The notes beneath the pieces are model-generated. The model searched no databases, had not been told where the DNA came from, and was given only the letters and a program-made list of their open reading frames with translations. From Anaerolineae bacterium (GTDB lineage Bacteria > Chloroflexota > Anaerolineae > 4572-78 > J111), in NCBI GenBank assembly GCA_023382535.1, contig JAHDWA010000049.1, forward strand, positions 1 through 64,000: a stretch of DNA of 64,000 nucleotides. Reading direction: 5' to 3'. Position numbers and translations under genes: made by a program. Shown here one piece after another: positions 7,806-17,129 of this stretch (position 1 is the first letter of the stretch; every line of letters starts with the position of its first letter).

Positions 7806-7971
7806 CGCTCTCCTTTCGTGGGAGTGAGGACAGAATCAGGTCATCGCCCGTACCTGGGAGACCAGGATCAGATACTGTTCGTAACGAGGCTAACAGGGTA
7901 AGTGTTCAGGAGGAAGCGGATGTAGGATTTTTATTTAACAGAGAAAAAAATAGAAAACAATAACCTTATTA

Positions 7972-8190
7972 TTAATAATAATTATCGCCAAACCACCTGA
8001 AACCGCTAAACCCGCTAGATGAGTAAACGAACCAGTATTTCCCACTTGGCGTGACAAACGTTTGTATAAAATAGAAGTTTTGCCCAGAAATGGCAGACAT
8101 TTCAGTGTCAGCCCACGTTATGTGGGAAATACTCAAACGAACAGTTACAGATTTTTCCTGTCTCAATTCTCTGATGGGATAGGATGCCAC
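7972..8190 (-). pseudogene. Remnant of a small secreted protein
   Basis: A 72-residue frame opening with GTG, with an aromatic-rich C-terminus (YWFVYSSSGFSGFRWFGDNYY). The in-frame codons just upstream encode a good signal-peptide core (KLTVIGAALLLASVASY) but have no start codon; the nearest ATG (about 8242) is in another frame. This suggests a frameshift near the start, or a real start I cannot see. No family is recognised. AGGAGG near 8268 may be the former ribosome site. Confidence 0.3.
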
Positions 8191-8452
8191 ACTGGCTAAC
8201 AGAAGTGCGGCGCCGATAACTGTAAGTTTAACTGCATTGGGTTAAAAAATAGATCAATAACAATCCTCCTTTCGTTATCTTGATCCAAGACAATAAAAAA
8301 ACCGGGTAATTAAACCCCCGTTATATTATAAGTGATAATTTTACGGATTTATAGATACAAAAGTACTTCTTACGAATTCGGATCCCTTGCCCTAAAGTAC
8401 TTGCAAATATGCCTGCCGGGATGCCTCGCGCTCCAATCTTATCGGTGTCAAT

Positions 8453-8537
8453 ATGGAAATCCCTGGTTTTTCAAATTGTTTTTCTTTATTCTGAGCGTAT
8501 GGCACACGCGATTGATTATATCACCCAGTTCGTCCCC
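8453..8537 (+). repeat. Diverged copy of the portal gene start
   Basis: 85 bases that align without gaps to 19653-19737 with 9 mismatches (about 89 percent identity). The match covers upstream sequence and the first 13 codons of the portal gene. See the pseudogene entry at 8499-8549. Confidence 0.9.
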
Positions 8538-8549
8538 GCGGCCAAATAG
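8499..8549 (+). pseudogene. Truncated portal gene start
   Basis: Encodes MAHAIDYITQFVPAAK and then stops, against MAHAIDYSTQVVPLEL at the start of the full portal gene at 19699. A terminator-like hairpin follows directly. It is a relic of a related portal gene or a duplicated junction. Confidence 0.75.
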
Positions 8550-8550
8550 A

Positions 8551-8582
8551 AAAGCCCCTTCCACGCGGAAGGGGTTTTGTTG
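8551..8582 (+). terminator. Rho-independent terminator
   Basis: Stem GCCCCTTCC / GGAAGGGG with loop ACGC, followed by TTTTGTTG. It lies directly after the truncated portal relic. Confidence 0.8.
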
Positions 8583-8625
8583 ATGATTGTCAATCCGACC
8601 CGATTATGTTATACTCTCAATGAAA

Positions 8626-8648
8626 AAGCCCCGGTGCGAACGGGGCTT
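8626..8648. terminator. Hairpin, terminator-like on the minus strand
   Basis: Stem AAGCCCCG / CGGGGCTT with a 7-nt loop, followed by TTTTTCATT on the minus strand. No gene that would need it on that strand is obvious. Confidence 0.45.
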
Positions 8649-8710
8649 AACCCGGATCAGGTGAAGGCGCACCCAGCCCGGTTTTATATGGTGCTTATAG
8701 TAACATATTT

Positions 8711-8741
8711 GCGCTGCCCGGTCAAGGGCAGCGTTTTTGTT
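8711..8741 (+). terminator. Terminator or attenuator before the kinase gene
   Basis: Stem GCGCTGCCC / GGGCAGCG with a short loop and TTTTTGTTT, ending only about 28 nt before the kinase ATG. It is either the end of an upstream transcript or an attenuator in the kinase leader. Confidence 0.6.
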
Positions 8742-8768
8742 TAAAACCATAGGTTCAAGGAGAAAACT

Positions 8769-11700
8769 ATGGGAACCAAGCTTCAGAGCGGTACCGAGGA
8801 CTTGTATCAAGCCCTTTTTGAAGAGATAACTGATGGTATTTTTATCAGTGATACCCGGGGACGTTTCCTAGAAGTTAATCGGCAAGGATGTGAACTGCTC
8901 GGCTACTCACGGGAAGAACTGGTGCAGCTCTCCTGGCAGGAGGTGCTTCCGGTTGAGAACGGGAGGCAGGGGCTGCCGGATTTGGAAGAGGGGAGTGAGG
9001 GCCAAACTGTTCGAATCGAGGGCCAGGTACGCGACAAAGAGGGACGCCTGTTTACCGCAGAAATTAAGGTACGACGATTAGCGGATGGCCGCCTGGTGGC
9101 CTTTGTGCGCGGCATCAACGAGCACAAGCGAACAGAGGGGGTCCAGCACATCTATGAACTGTTAGCAAGCCAAAGCCGCGACATTATCTTGGTGGTAAGG
9201 TACAACGATGGACGAATTCTGGAGGCCAATGTCGCCGCGGTGAACAGTTATGGTTACAGCCGTGAGGAATTGCTGGCCCTTACCATCCATGACCTGCGCG
9301 CCCTCGAGACACAGACGGCGACCGCCGCTCAAATGGCCCAGGCCAATGCTCGCGGTCTCCTCTTCGAAACGGTCCACCGGCGGAAGGATGGCAGCACTTT
9401 TCCCGTCGAGGTTAGCTCACAAGGCGCAATCAGCGACGGTAAGCGCATCTTGATTAGCGTAATTCGTGATATCAGTGAGCGCAAGCAGATAGAGGAAGCA
9501 GTCCGGGAGAGGGAAGAACAGTATCGCCTGCTGTTTACTGAAATGCTCAGTGCGTTTGCCCTGCATGAGATCATCACCAACGAGGCCGGCCAGCCGATTG
9601 ATTATCGTTTTATTAGCGTCAATGCAGCATTTGAAGAAATGACAGGCTTACCGGCCAAAGATATTATCGGCAAGACGGTCCGTGAGGTTATCCCGGGTAT
9701 AGAGCCATCCTGGATTGAGCGTTATGGGCGGGTGGCGTTGACGGGCTCATCCATCCAATTTGAAGACTATGTGCATGATATAAAGAAGTATTTCGAGGTG
9801 CGAGCATACTGTCCCAAACAGGGTCAATTCGCTGTGATCTTTCAGGACATTACCGAACGCAAAAGGACGGAAGCTGAAATCGAAGGGCTGGCGAAATTTC
9901 CGGATGAGAACCCGAATCCGGTCATGCGGATCAGTCACAGCGGCAGCCTGCTTTATGCGAATCAGGCGAGCAGAGACTTGCTGGAAAGTTGGAATTCTAC
10001 GCTCAGCCAACCCATTCCCGATTATTGGATTAACTTAATCCGGGAGGCGCTTGAGACTGGTTTGTCGACGGAGAACGAGGTAGCTTCTGGAACGCGCGTT
10101 TTCTCTTTGGTTTTTACTCCCATCGTTGCTGACGATTATGTGAATATCTATGGGTACGACATTACCGAGCGCAAGCAGGCCGAGGCCGCCCGGCAGGTGA
10201 GTGAAGCCCGCCTGGCCGGCATCATCGCCTCAGCAATGGATGCCATTATCTCATTGGACGAGGAGCAGCGCATAGTCCTGTTCAACGCCGCCGCCGAGAA
10301 GATATTTGGTTACGCCGCTTCTGAAATGTTAGGCCAGCCGCTCGACCGCCTCATGCCGGAACGTTTCCATGAGGTGCACCGGGAGCAGATCCACGATTTT
10401 GGGCAGAGCGGGACGGGCACACGGGCCATGGGACGCTCAAGAGACATCATTGGGCGGCGAGCGAATGGAGAGGAGTTTCCACTGGAAGCCTCGATTTCGC
10501 AGATCGAGGTGGCGGGAGCCAAACTCTACACCGTCATCCATCGGGACATCACCCAGCGCAAGCGGGCGGAAGAAGAGCTGCGTGACAGTGAAGCGAGTTT
10601 GAAATTCTCACAGCAAGTAGCTCATGTAGGTCACTGGGTCTGGGATACGAGCACCAATAAAGTTACTTGGTCCGATGAAATGTATTGCATCTTCGGTCTC
10701 AATCCCGACAATTTTACGGGTGATCTCAGTAACATCATCATGGAAACCATTCATCCCGACGATCGAGAAAAAGTGATCCAATCAAACAATAGGGTGTTGA
10801 CCGAGCAAAAGCCAGCCCCGCTCGAATATCGCGTGATTTGGCCTGATCAGTCGGTCCGCACCGTCTGGGCTATTCCGGGGGGAAACGTTGTTGATGCCAA
10901 CGGCAAAATTCTTAAACTCATGGGGATTGTGCAAGACATTACCGAGCGCAAGCGGGCCGAAGAGACATTGCGTGAAATGGCAGATAACATGGCGGCGGCG
11001 CAGTGGATCGCCCATTTTGGCAGTTGGCAGATAGGCTTGAATGATGAGCTAGAGTTCGTCGAACCCCAGATGTGGTCAGATGAATGTTACCGCATCTTCG
11101 GCATCGAGCCGGGATCGGTTGAGATTACCAAGGAGTTGTTCTATAGTCGCATACACCCAGATGATCGTGAGGCTGCGTTGCAGGCGCTCGTTAAAGCCAT
11201 CCAGGAACGCACAGGGTGCTCCTACGAGTATCGCCTCATCTGGCCTGATGGCAGCATCCGCTACATCCACGACCAGGCTAACGTGGTCCTCGACGAGCGA
11301 ACCGGCCAGCCGGTCAAGGTGGTCGGCACAGCGCACGACATCACCGAACGCAAGCAGGCCGAGGAGGCGCAGGCCAAACTTGAGGAACAGTTACGCCAGG
11401 CCCATAAAATGGAAAGTGTAGGCCGGCTGGCCGGCGGCATCGCTCACGATTTTAATAACCTGCTCACGGTGATCCGGGGTTACTGTGATCTTATGCAACC
11501 CCATTTACCCAACGGAAATCCGCTGCTCAAAGATTTAGAGCAGATCCGGCGGGCGGCTGAACGGGCCGCCGCTCTCACCCGGCAGTTGCTCGCCTTCAGC
11601 CGCAAGCAAATGCTGGCCCCGACCACTCTTGACCTGAATGACCTGATGACCAATCTCCACAAAATGCTGGGGCGGCTCATCGGCGAGGATATCAACCTGG

Positions 11701-12524
11701 TGCTGGTTCTTCAGCCAGGACTGTGGACGGTCAAGGCCGATCCTGGCCAAATTGAACAGGTCATCATCAACCTGGCTGCGAATGCCCGCGATGCTATGCC
11801 CATCGGCGGCATGCTGACCATCGAAACCCGAAATGTCCATCTCGACGACAGCTATCTCAAAACTCATCCCGAAGCTCCCACCGGATCGTGCGTAATGTTG
11901 GCGGTGACCGATACGGGTCACGGCATAGATGCGTCCAGCCGGGCCCACGTCTTCGAACCCTTCTTCACCACCAAAGAGGTAGGCCAGGGCACCGGCCTGG
12001 GGCTGGCTACCGCCTACGGCATTATCAAGCAAAGCGGCGGCGACATCCTGGTTTACAGCGAGGTTGGTCACGGCACTACCTTTAAGATCTATTTACCCGC
12101 CAGTGAAACTGTCCCGGATGTGGTTGTACCTCGAACTCCACCGGTCAGCCACGCCGGCACGGAGACCATCCTGCTGGTCGAGGATGAAGAAGAGGTGCGC
12201 AACCTGGTGGGGCGTACCTTGCAAGGCGCAGGCTACACCGTCCTGGAGGCCCGCCATGGCGGTGAAGCTTTGTCGCTTGCCGGCCAGTATCAGGAGCCGA
12301 TTGACTTACTCCTGACTGATGTGATCATGCCGCAAATGAGCGGTCGAGAATTGGCCGAGCAGCTAACGGTGTTCCGCCCCCGGATGAAGGTACTGTTCAT
12401 ATCGGGTTATACCGATGACGCGGTCGTTCGACATGGGGTGCTTGCGGCTGAGGTCGAGTATCTCTCCAAACCTTTTTCGCCCAGCTTGCTGGTGTCGAAG
12501 GTGCGCCAGGTGCTTGATAAGTAA
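8769..12524 (+). CDS. Seven-PAS hybrid histidine kinase, cytoplasmic
   Basis: A protein of 1251 residues without transmembrane segments. Seven PAS-type sensor domains follow one another (approximately 8-117, 125-240, 248-365, 368-475, 478-605, 605-735, 735-865), most ending in the usual DITERK linker. The transmitter follows: SVGRLAGGIAHDFNNLL with H893, then an ATPase with N box (NLAANARDAM), DTGHGID and GQGTGLGLA. A C-terminal receiver has the acidic pair in LLVEDEEE, phospho-acceptor D1184 (LLTDVIMP) and YLSKPF lysine. All catalytic residues are present, so it should autophosphorylate and pass phosphate to its own receiver. Signals and outputs are unknown; a separate response regulator lies 4 kb downstream. 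The start follows GTTCAAGGAGAAAACT. Confidence 0.92.
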   Translation: MGTKLQSGTEDLYQALFEEITDGIFISDTRGRFLEVNRQGCELLGYSREELVQLSWQEVLPVENGRQGLPDLEEGSEGQTVRIEGQVRDKEGRLFTAEIKVRRLADGRLVAFVRGINEHKRTEGVQHIYELLASQSRDIILVVRYNDGRILEANVAAVNSYGYSREELLALTIHDLRALETQTATAAQMAQANARGLLFETVHRRKDGSTFPVEVSSQGAISDGKRILISVIRDISERKQIEEAVREREEQYRLLFTEMLSAFALHEIITNEAGQPIDYRFISVNAAFEEMTGLPAKDIIGKTVREVIPGIEPSWIERYGRVALTGSSIQFEDYVHDIKKYFEVRAYCPKQGQFAVIFQDITERKRTEAEIEGLAKFPDENPNPVMRISHSGSLLYANQASRDLLESWNSTLSQPIPDYWINLIREALETGLSTENEVASGTRVFSLVFTPIVADDYVNIYGYDITERKQAEAARQVSEARLAGIIASAMDAIISLDEEQRIVLFNAAAEKIFGYAASEMLGQPLDRLMPERFHEVHREQIHDFGQSGTGTRAMGRSRDIIGRRANGEEFPLEASISQIEVAGAKLYTVIHRDITQRKRAEEELRDSEASLKFSQQVAHVGHWVWDTSTNKVTWSDEMYCIFGLNPDNFTGDLSNIIMETIHPDDREKVIQSNNRVLTEQKPAPLEYRVIWPDQSVRTVWAIPGGNVVDANGKILKLMGIVQDITERKRAEETLREMADNMAAAQWIAHFGSWQIGLNDELEFVEPQMWSDECYRIFGIEPGSVEITKELFYSRIHPDDREAALQALVKAIQERTGCSYEYRLIWPDGSIRYIHDQANVVLDERTGQPVKVVGTAHDITERKQAEEAQAKLEEQLRQAHKMESVGRLAGGIAHDFNNLLTVIRGYCDLMQPHLPNGNPLLKDLEQIRRAAERAAALTRQLLAFSRKQMLAPTTLDLNDLMTNLHKMLGRLIGEDINLVLVLQPGLWTVKADPGQIEQVIINLAANARDAMPIGGMLTIETRNVHLDDSYLKTHPEAPTGSCVMLAVTDTGHGIDASSRAHVFEPFFTTKEVGQGTGLGLATAYGIIKQSGGDILVYSEVGHGTTFKIYLPASETVPDVVVPRTPPVSHAGTETILLVEDEEEVRNLVGRTLQGAGYTVLEARHGGEALSLAGQYQEPIDLLLTDVIMPQMSGRELAEQLTVFRPRMKVLFISGYTDDAVVRHGVLAAEVEYLSKPFSPSLLVSKVRQVLDK

Positions 12525-12655
12525 ATCCCCTCGATAGGCCGACTTCTACTCCTGGTTCTCGGCGGACAGAAGCTTGTCCCACTCATTAAATGGCCGCTTT
12601 TGATTTTGGGGTTGTTCCAGGGGGAGAGTAGTGGTAAAATTAAACGGTACAAACA

Positions 12656-12692
12656 AAAGACCCCTCGGCGGCAAACCATTAGGGGTCTTTCT
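12656..12692 (+). terminator. Rho-independent terminator after kinase
   Basis: Stem AAAGACCCCT / AGGGGTCTTT around a 15-nt loop, followed by CTATATTTG. It separates the kinase and restriction-modification genes. Confidence 0.75.
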
Positions 12693-12816
12693 ATATTTGT
12701 TTTGACCACGCGCGAGGCCTGGCCGAGCTGTGTTGTTGTGAGGCATATCTTAACACGGAATCGCGTTTTGGTCAAGGACAACCCTTTTAATTTTCCATCC
12801 GATCAGGAACCTGTTT

Positions 12817-15800
12817 ATGCCCGACCAAGCTGCTATCCAGAGCTTCATCAAACGCTGGCAAGTCTCCGGCGCTGCCGAGCGTGCTAATTTCCCCCAATTT
12901 ATCGTAGAACTGTGCGATCTGTTGGAACTCCCCCATCCAGACCCGGCCACTCCTGACGACAGCCGCAACGCCTATGTTTTCGAGCGGGCCGTGCCTTTGC
13001 CCGAAGGGAGTGTGGGCCGGATTGACCTGTACAAACGTGGCTGTTTTATCCTCGAAGCCAAGCAGGGCAGCGACCGGCCTGCTTCGTCTGGTTCCCAAAC
13101 TCAGTTTGGGAACCAGACGGAAAAACCGCGCAAAAAAGGCACAGCGGTGCGCGGTACGGCCAGTTGGGACACGGCGATGGAACGCGCCCGCCAGCAGGCT
13201 CAGAGCTACGCGCGCAGCCTGCCGCCGGCTGAGATTGCCGAGGGCCGCCCGCCCTTCCTGATGGTGGTGGATGTCGGCTACACCATCGCCCTGTACGCCG
13301 AGTTTACCCGCAGCGGCGGCCACTACATCCCCTTCCCTGACCCGCACTCCTACCGTTATAACCTGGCCGATTTGCAGCATGAGGAAGTGCGCCAGATGCT
13401 CCGCCAGGTCTGGCTCGACCCGCTCAGCCTGGACCCGGCCCGCCGCAGCGCCCGTGTGACCCGCGAGATTGCAGCCCGGCTGGCCCAACTGGCCAAATCG
13501 CTGGAAGGCAGCTATCCCGCCGAAACCGTCGCCAACTTCTTGATGCGCTGCCTGTTCACGATGTTCGCCGAAGATGTCGGCCTGCTGCCGGCCAAGAGCT
13601 TTGCCCACATCCTGGCCGAGACCCAGGCCAACCCGGCCGGCTTTAAACCGCTGCTGGAAGAGTTGTGGCGAACGATGAACACTGGCGGTTTCTCCGTCGC
13701 CCTGCGCGCCGAAATCCTCCATTTCAATGGCGGCCTCTTTGCCGAGCCGGTCGCCCTACCTTTGAGCGCAAGCCAGATCGGCCTGCTGGTTGAGGCCGCC
13801 CAATCCGACTGGCGCGAGGTTGAGCCGGCCATCTTCGGCACGCTGCTGGAACGCGCCCTGGACCCCATCGAGCGGCACAAGCTGGGGGCGCATTATACTC
13901 CCCGCGCCTACGTCGAGCGGCTGGTCCAGCCAACCATTGTCGAGCCGCTGCGGGCGGAGTGGGCCGGGGTGCTGGCCGCCGCCGCCCTGCGGGCCGAAGC
14001 GGGTGACACGGCCAAAGCTATTGCCGAGGTGGAAGCCTTTCAGCGCCGCTTAGCGACAGTCAGAATCCTCGATCCGGCCTGTGGGTCGGGCAATTTTCTG
14101 TATGTGGCCCTGGAACAGCTCAAACGGCTGGAGGGCGAGGTGCTCAATACCCTCAAGGAGCTGGGCCGGAGCCAGATGGCCCTGGAAATGGAAGGGGTCA
14201 TGGTCACGCCGCAGCAGTTTTTGGGGCTGGAGGTCAACCCCCGCGCCGCGGCCATTGCCGAACTGGTGCTGTGGATCGGCTTTTTGCAGTGGCACTTCCG
14301 CACCCGCGGCCAGGTCCAGCCGCCGACGCCGATCATCAAGAATTACCACAACATCGAGTGCCGCGACGCCGTGCTGGCCTGGGACGATGTGGAGCCGCTG
14401 CTGGACCGCGAGGGCCGGCCCGTGACCCGCTGGGATGGCCGGACGACCAGGCCTCACCCGGTGACCGGCCAGGAAGTGCCCGACGAAACCGCCCGCATCC
14501 CGGCCTACAAGTATCTTAACCCCCGCCCCGCGGAGTGGCCCCAGGCTGATTTCATTGTCGGCAATCCACCGTTTATTGGAAAACGAGGCGTAAGATTAGC
14601 TTTAGGTAGTGAATATGTGGATGCTTTGCGACAGGCCCATCCAGATGTTGCAGACAGTGTTGATTACGTAATGTATTGGTGGAATCAAGCCGCCAAAGTA
14701 CTTCGACAGAATGAAATTGATAGATTTGGATTTATTACCACTAATAGCATTTCCCAATCTTTTAATAACCGAGTTCTTACTAAGCATATGACCGAAAAAG
14801 ACCCTTTATCGATCATTTTTGCAATCCCCGATCATCCTTGGGTTGACTCTGCGGATGGAGCCTCCGTTCGTGTTGCAATGACGGTTGCCGACACTCAGCA
14901 AGCCTCAGGTACTCTCTATAAGTTACGTAATGACTTCAATGAACAAGGTGAGGAAGATGCAAGCAACTTCCAAAAACTATTTGGAATCATCCAACCCGAT
15001 CTTTCTATAGGACCTAATGTATTAGAAGCCATAACACTAAAGGCAAATCAGCTTATGTGTGCAATAGGATTTCAGTTAAATGGCCTCGGTTTTGTAGTAA
15101 CACCAAAACAAGCTCAAGACCTTGGTCTGAATATTAGATCAGGATTGAATAAATATATTCGTCCATTGAGGAATGGACGTGATCTTAGTCAAAGTGCTCG
15201 AGATGTATTAGGCATTGACCTCGACGGAATGTCAATTGAAGAGGTAAGGAAGATATATCCCGAGGTTTATCAATGGATTTACGAACGCGTAAGACCAGAA
15301 CGTGAACATAATCCTGAAAAATATCGGCGAGAATTTTGGTGGCTCTTTGGGCGGAGAAATACTGATCTCAGAAACGCATTAGAAGGACTCATTCGGTACA
15401 TAGCGAGTCCTGTTACATCAAAACACCGTTTCTTTATGTTTCTAGACGGAAATGTCATAGTTGATAGCACATCTATTGCATTTGCTTTTGAAGATGCTTA
15501 CTTCCTAGGAATATTATCTAGCCGTATCCACGTCTGCTGGGCTACCCGTGCTGGCACTCGACTAGGTGTCGGCAATGATCCTCGCTACAACAAAAATCGT
15601 TGCTTTGAAACCTTCCCTTTTCCCGACGCCAGCGAAGCCCAAAAAGAGCGCATCCGCACCCTGGCGGAGCAGCTCGACGCCCACCGCAAGCGGCAGCAGG
15701 CTCTCCATCCGGGGCTGACCATGACCGAGATGTACAACGTCCTCGAAAAGCTGCGGACAGGCGAGACGCTGAACGCCAAGGAGAAAAGCATCCACGAGCA

Positions 15801-16266
15801 GGGTCTCGTCTCCATCCTCAAACAGCTCCACGACGACCTCGACGCCGCCGTATTCGACGCCTACAGCTGGCCCGCCTCCCTCACCGATGAAGAAATCCTG
15901 GAAAAGCTGGTCGCCCTCAATGCCGAGCGGGCGGCGGAAGAGGCGCGGGGCGTAATCCGCTGGCTCAGGCCGGAGTACCAGGCCGGCGCGGCGGCTGCGC
16001 CGGTAGTCACCCAGGCAGCCCTGATCGAAGAGGAAGTACAAGCTGAGGTCAAGGCCGAGGAAAAGAAACCCTGGCCGGCCACGATGGCCGAGCAGGCCCA
16101 GGCCGTGCGCCAATCGCTGCTGTCCGCTGGGGGGCCGGTCACGGCCAGGCAGGTGGCGGCGGGTTTCGCCGGAGCGCGCCCGGCCCGGGTCGAGGAATTG
16201 CTGGAAACACTGGTGCTGCTGGGGCAGGCTCGCCGGTTGAGTAAGGGTCAATATGTGGGACAGTAG
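12817..16266 (+). CDS. MmeI-like type IIG/IIL restriction-modification enzyme
   Basis: A protein of 1149 residues combining nuclease, methyltransferase and specificity domains. The N-terminus (RWQVSGAAERANF) and the PD-(D/E)xK nuclease motif, D70 followed by E80-A-K82, match MmeI-type enzymes. The methyltransferase has GAHYTP, DPACGSGNF (SAM binding) and the catalytic NPPF, typical of N6-adenine methylation. About 355 residues after NPPF form the target-recognition region, then a helical C-terminus. The recognition region (about 14550-15610) is clearly AT-richer and uses other codons than the rest, suggesting replacement by recombination. A 35-nt palindrome is inserted in frame just after the nuclease motif. 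It should both methylate and cut DNA, as a one-protein defence system. Confidence 0.9.
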   Translation: MPDQAAIQSFIKRWQVSGAAERANFPQFIVELCDLLELPHPDPATPDDSRNAYVFERAVPLPEGSVGRIDLYKRGCFILEAKQGSDRPASSGSQTQFGNQTEKPRKKGTAVRGTASWDTAMERARQQAQSYARSLPPAEIAEGRPPFLMVVDVGYTIALYAEFTRSGGHYIPFPDPHSYRYNLADLQHEEVRQMLRQVWLDPLSLDPARRSARVTREIAARLAQLAKSLEGSYPAETVANFLMRCLFTMFAEDVGLLPAKSFAHILAETQANPAGFKPLLEELWRTMNTGGFSVALRAEILHFNGGLFAEPVALPLSASQIGLLVEAAQSDWREVEPAIFGTLLERALDPIERHKLGAHYTPRAYVERLVQPTIVEPLRAEWAGVLAAAALRAEAGDTAKAIAEVEAFQRRLATVRILDPACGSGNFLYVALEQLKRLEGEVLNTLKELGRSQMALEMEGVMVTPQQFLGLEVNPRAAAIAELVLWIGFLQWHFRTRGQVQPPTPIIKNYHNIECRDAVLAWDDVEPLLDREGRPVTRWDGRTTRPHPVTGQEVPDETARIPAYKYLNPRPAEWPQADFIVGNPPFIGKRGVRLALGSEYVDALRQAHPDVADSVDYVMYWWNQAAKVLRQNEIDRFGFITTNSISQSFNNRVLTKHMTEKDPLSIIFAIPDHPWVDSADGASVRVAMTVADTQQASGTLYKLRNDFNEQGEEDASNFQKLFGIIQPDLSIGPNVLEAITLKANQLMCAIGFQLNGLGFVVTPKQAQDLGLNIRSGLNKYIRPLRNGRDLSQSARDVLGIDLDGMSIEEVRKIYPEVYQWIYERVRPEREHNPEKYRREFWWLFGRRNTDLRNALEGLIRYIASPVTSKHRFFMFLDGNVIVDSTSIAFAFEDAYFLGILSSRIHVCWATRAGTRLGVGNDPRYNKNRCFETFPFPDASEAQKERIRTLAEQLDAHRKRQQALHPGLTMTEMYNVLEKLRTGETLNAKEKSIHEQGLVSILKQLHDDLDAAVFDAYSWPASLTDEEILEKLVALNAERAAEEARGVIRWLRPEYQAGAAAAPVVTQAALIEEEVQAEVKAEEKKPWPATMAEQAQAVRQSLLSAGGPVTARQVAAGFAGARPARVEELLETLVLLGQARRLSKGQYVGQ
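13085..13119. repeat. Perfect 35-nt palindrome inside the RM gene
   Basis: Two perfect 17-nt arms (CGTCTGGTTCCCAAACT and its complement) around one base. It adds a short polar stretch (SGSQTQFGNQTE) directly after the nuclease motif without breaking the frame. It resembles small dispersed palindromic elements that invade reading frames. Confidence 0.85.
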
Positions 16267-16373
16267 AACAGTTCTTACTGAACTTTGTGCCTCTATGGAC
16301 AGGTTCAAGCAGGCCCAACGGGCGGAGCCGGGCGGGCCGAAGCAGGGGGAGTTGTTTTAGAACAGGGGAAATA

Positions 16374-16736
16374 ATGCCGGCCTTTTATTACATAGACCCT
16401 CAGCTCAGGATTGTCTTTTCGTCTCTGGAAGGAGTAGTGACCGATGAGGAAGCGCTCAACCACGAGGAACGTTTGTGCTATGACCCTCACTTCGAGCCGG
16501 ACTTTAGCCAACTGATTGATTGTAGACGGGTTACAGAGGTAAGAGCGACCAACGACTTCATCCGCTTCATAGCCGTCCGGAGTCCCTTTTCCTCGAAAGC
16601 GCACAGAGCCATCGTCGCCGGTACGGATTTGGTCTATGGCCTGGCGCGGATGTACCAGATGCTGAGGGCAGATGAAGAACAAATCAGGGTTTTTCGTGAT
16701 ATGGAAGAGGCGCGGCGCTGGCTTGGAATTGAGTAG
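16374..16736 (+). CDS. STAS/SpoIIAA-like domain protein
   Basis: A protein of 120 residues. The ATG at 16374 follows AACAGGGGAAATA; an in-frame start further upstream overlaps the end of the restriction gene region and lacks conserved sequence. The fold pattern (FYYIDPQLRIVFSSLEGVVTDEEAL ... QLIDCRRVTEV ... RAIVAGTDLVYGLARMYQML) matches the small STAS/SpoIIAA-like proteins often found beside sensory genes. No serine-phosphorylation motif can be singled out. It lies 12 nt before a response regulator gene and is probably co-transcribed with it, so the pair may work together in a signalling pathway. Confidence 0.65.
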   Translation: MPAFYYIDPQLRIVFSSLEGVVTDEEALNHEERLCYDPHFEPDFSQLIDCRRVTEVRATNDFIRFIAVRSPFSSKAHRAIVAGTDLVYGLARMYQMLRADEEQIRVFRDMEEARRWLGIE

Positions 16737-16748
16737 TTAGGGGATAGG

Positions 16749-17129
16749 ATGGCCACGATTTTAATCATTGAAGATAATCGTATCCAGCGAGACTTCTACT
16801 CCGCAATTTTAGAGTCAACCTATCGGGTCGTAGAGGCAACTAATGCGATTGAAGCACTAACCCAGGCTCACCTCACCCGGCCCGATCTGGTCCTGCTCGA
16901 TCTCAACCTGACAACGCATCACGATGGCCTGGCAGTGTGCCGAACCTTGCGGAGGGAGTCTGACCCGGCGCTGGCCCAGGTACCGATTGTGGTCATTACC
17001 GGGCACGATGACAAGAAAACTGCAACTGCCGCGCTGGCAGCCGGAGCCAGTAGCTGCGTCACCAAGCCAATTGGCGGATCTAACCTTCTGACCCTGATTG
17101 AGGTGCTGCTGGCAGAGAGGGGTAGATAG
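16749..17129 (+). CDS. Single-domain response regulator
   Basis: A protein of 126 residues consisting only of a receiver domain. Conserved residues are present: acidic E8-D9, phospho-acceptor D51 in VLLDLNL, threonine in VVITGHDD, and lysine K106 in VTKPIGG. There is no output domain, so it probably works like CheY/Spo0F, as a phosphate shuttle or by binding a partner. It sits 12 nt after the STAS-like gene and in the same neighbourhood as the large hybrid kinase, whose phosphate it could receive; this pairing is an inference from position only. Confidence 0.85.
   Translation: MATILIIEDNRIQRDFYSAILESTYRVVEATNAIEALTQAHLTRPDLVLLDLNLTTHHDGLAVCRTLRRESDPALAQVPIVVITGHDDKKTATAALAAGASSCVTKPIGGSNLLTLIEVLLAERGR

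Larger units (their letters stand above)
7763..8768. other. 1-kb region with gene remnants and hairpins
   Basis: AT-rich compared with its surroundings. It holds the pilin leader, a small possible secreted-protein remnant on the minus strand (7972-8190), a relic of the phage portal start (8453-8549), and three hairpins between 8551 and 8741 ahead of the kinase gene. There is no long reading frame. Confidence 0.5.

Noticed and set aside
7774..7860. c-di-GMP (GEMM) riboswitch before the pilin gene
   Set aside because: A GAAA and a GGCAGC-like stem are present, but the conserved core and helix order of GEMM are not matched.
12817..16266. BREX PglX methyltransferase as identity of the large methylase
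   Set aside because: The N-terminal D/ExK nuclease motif and overall order match MmeI-type enzymes, and no other BREX genes are nearby.
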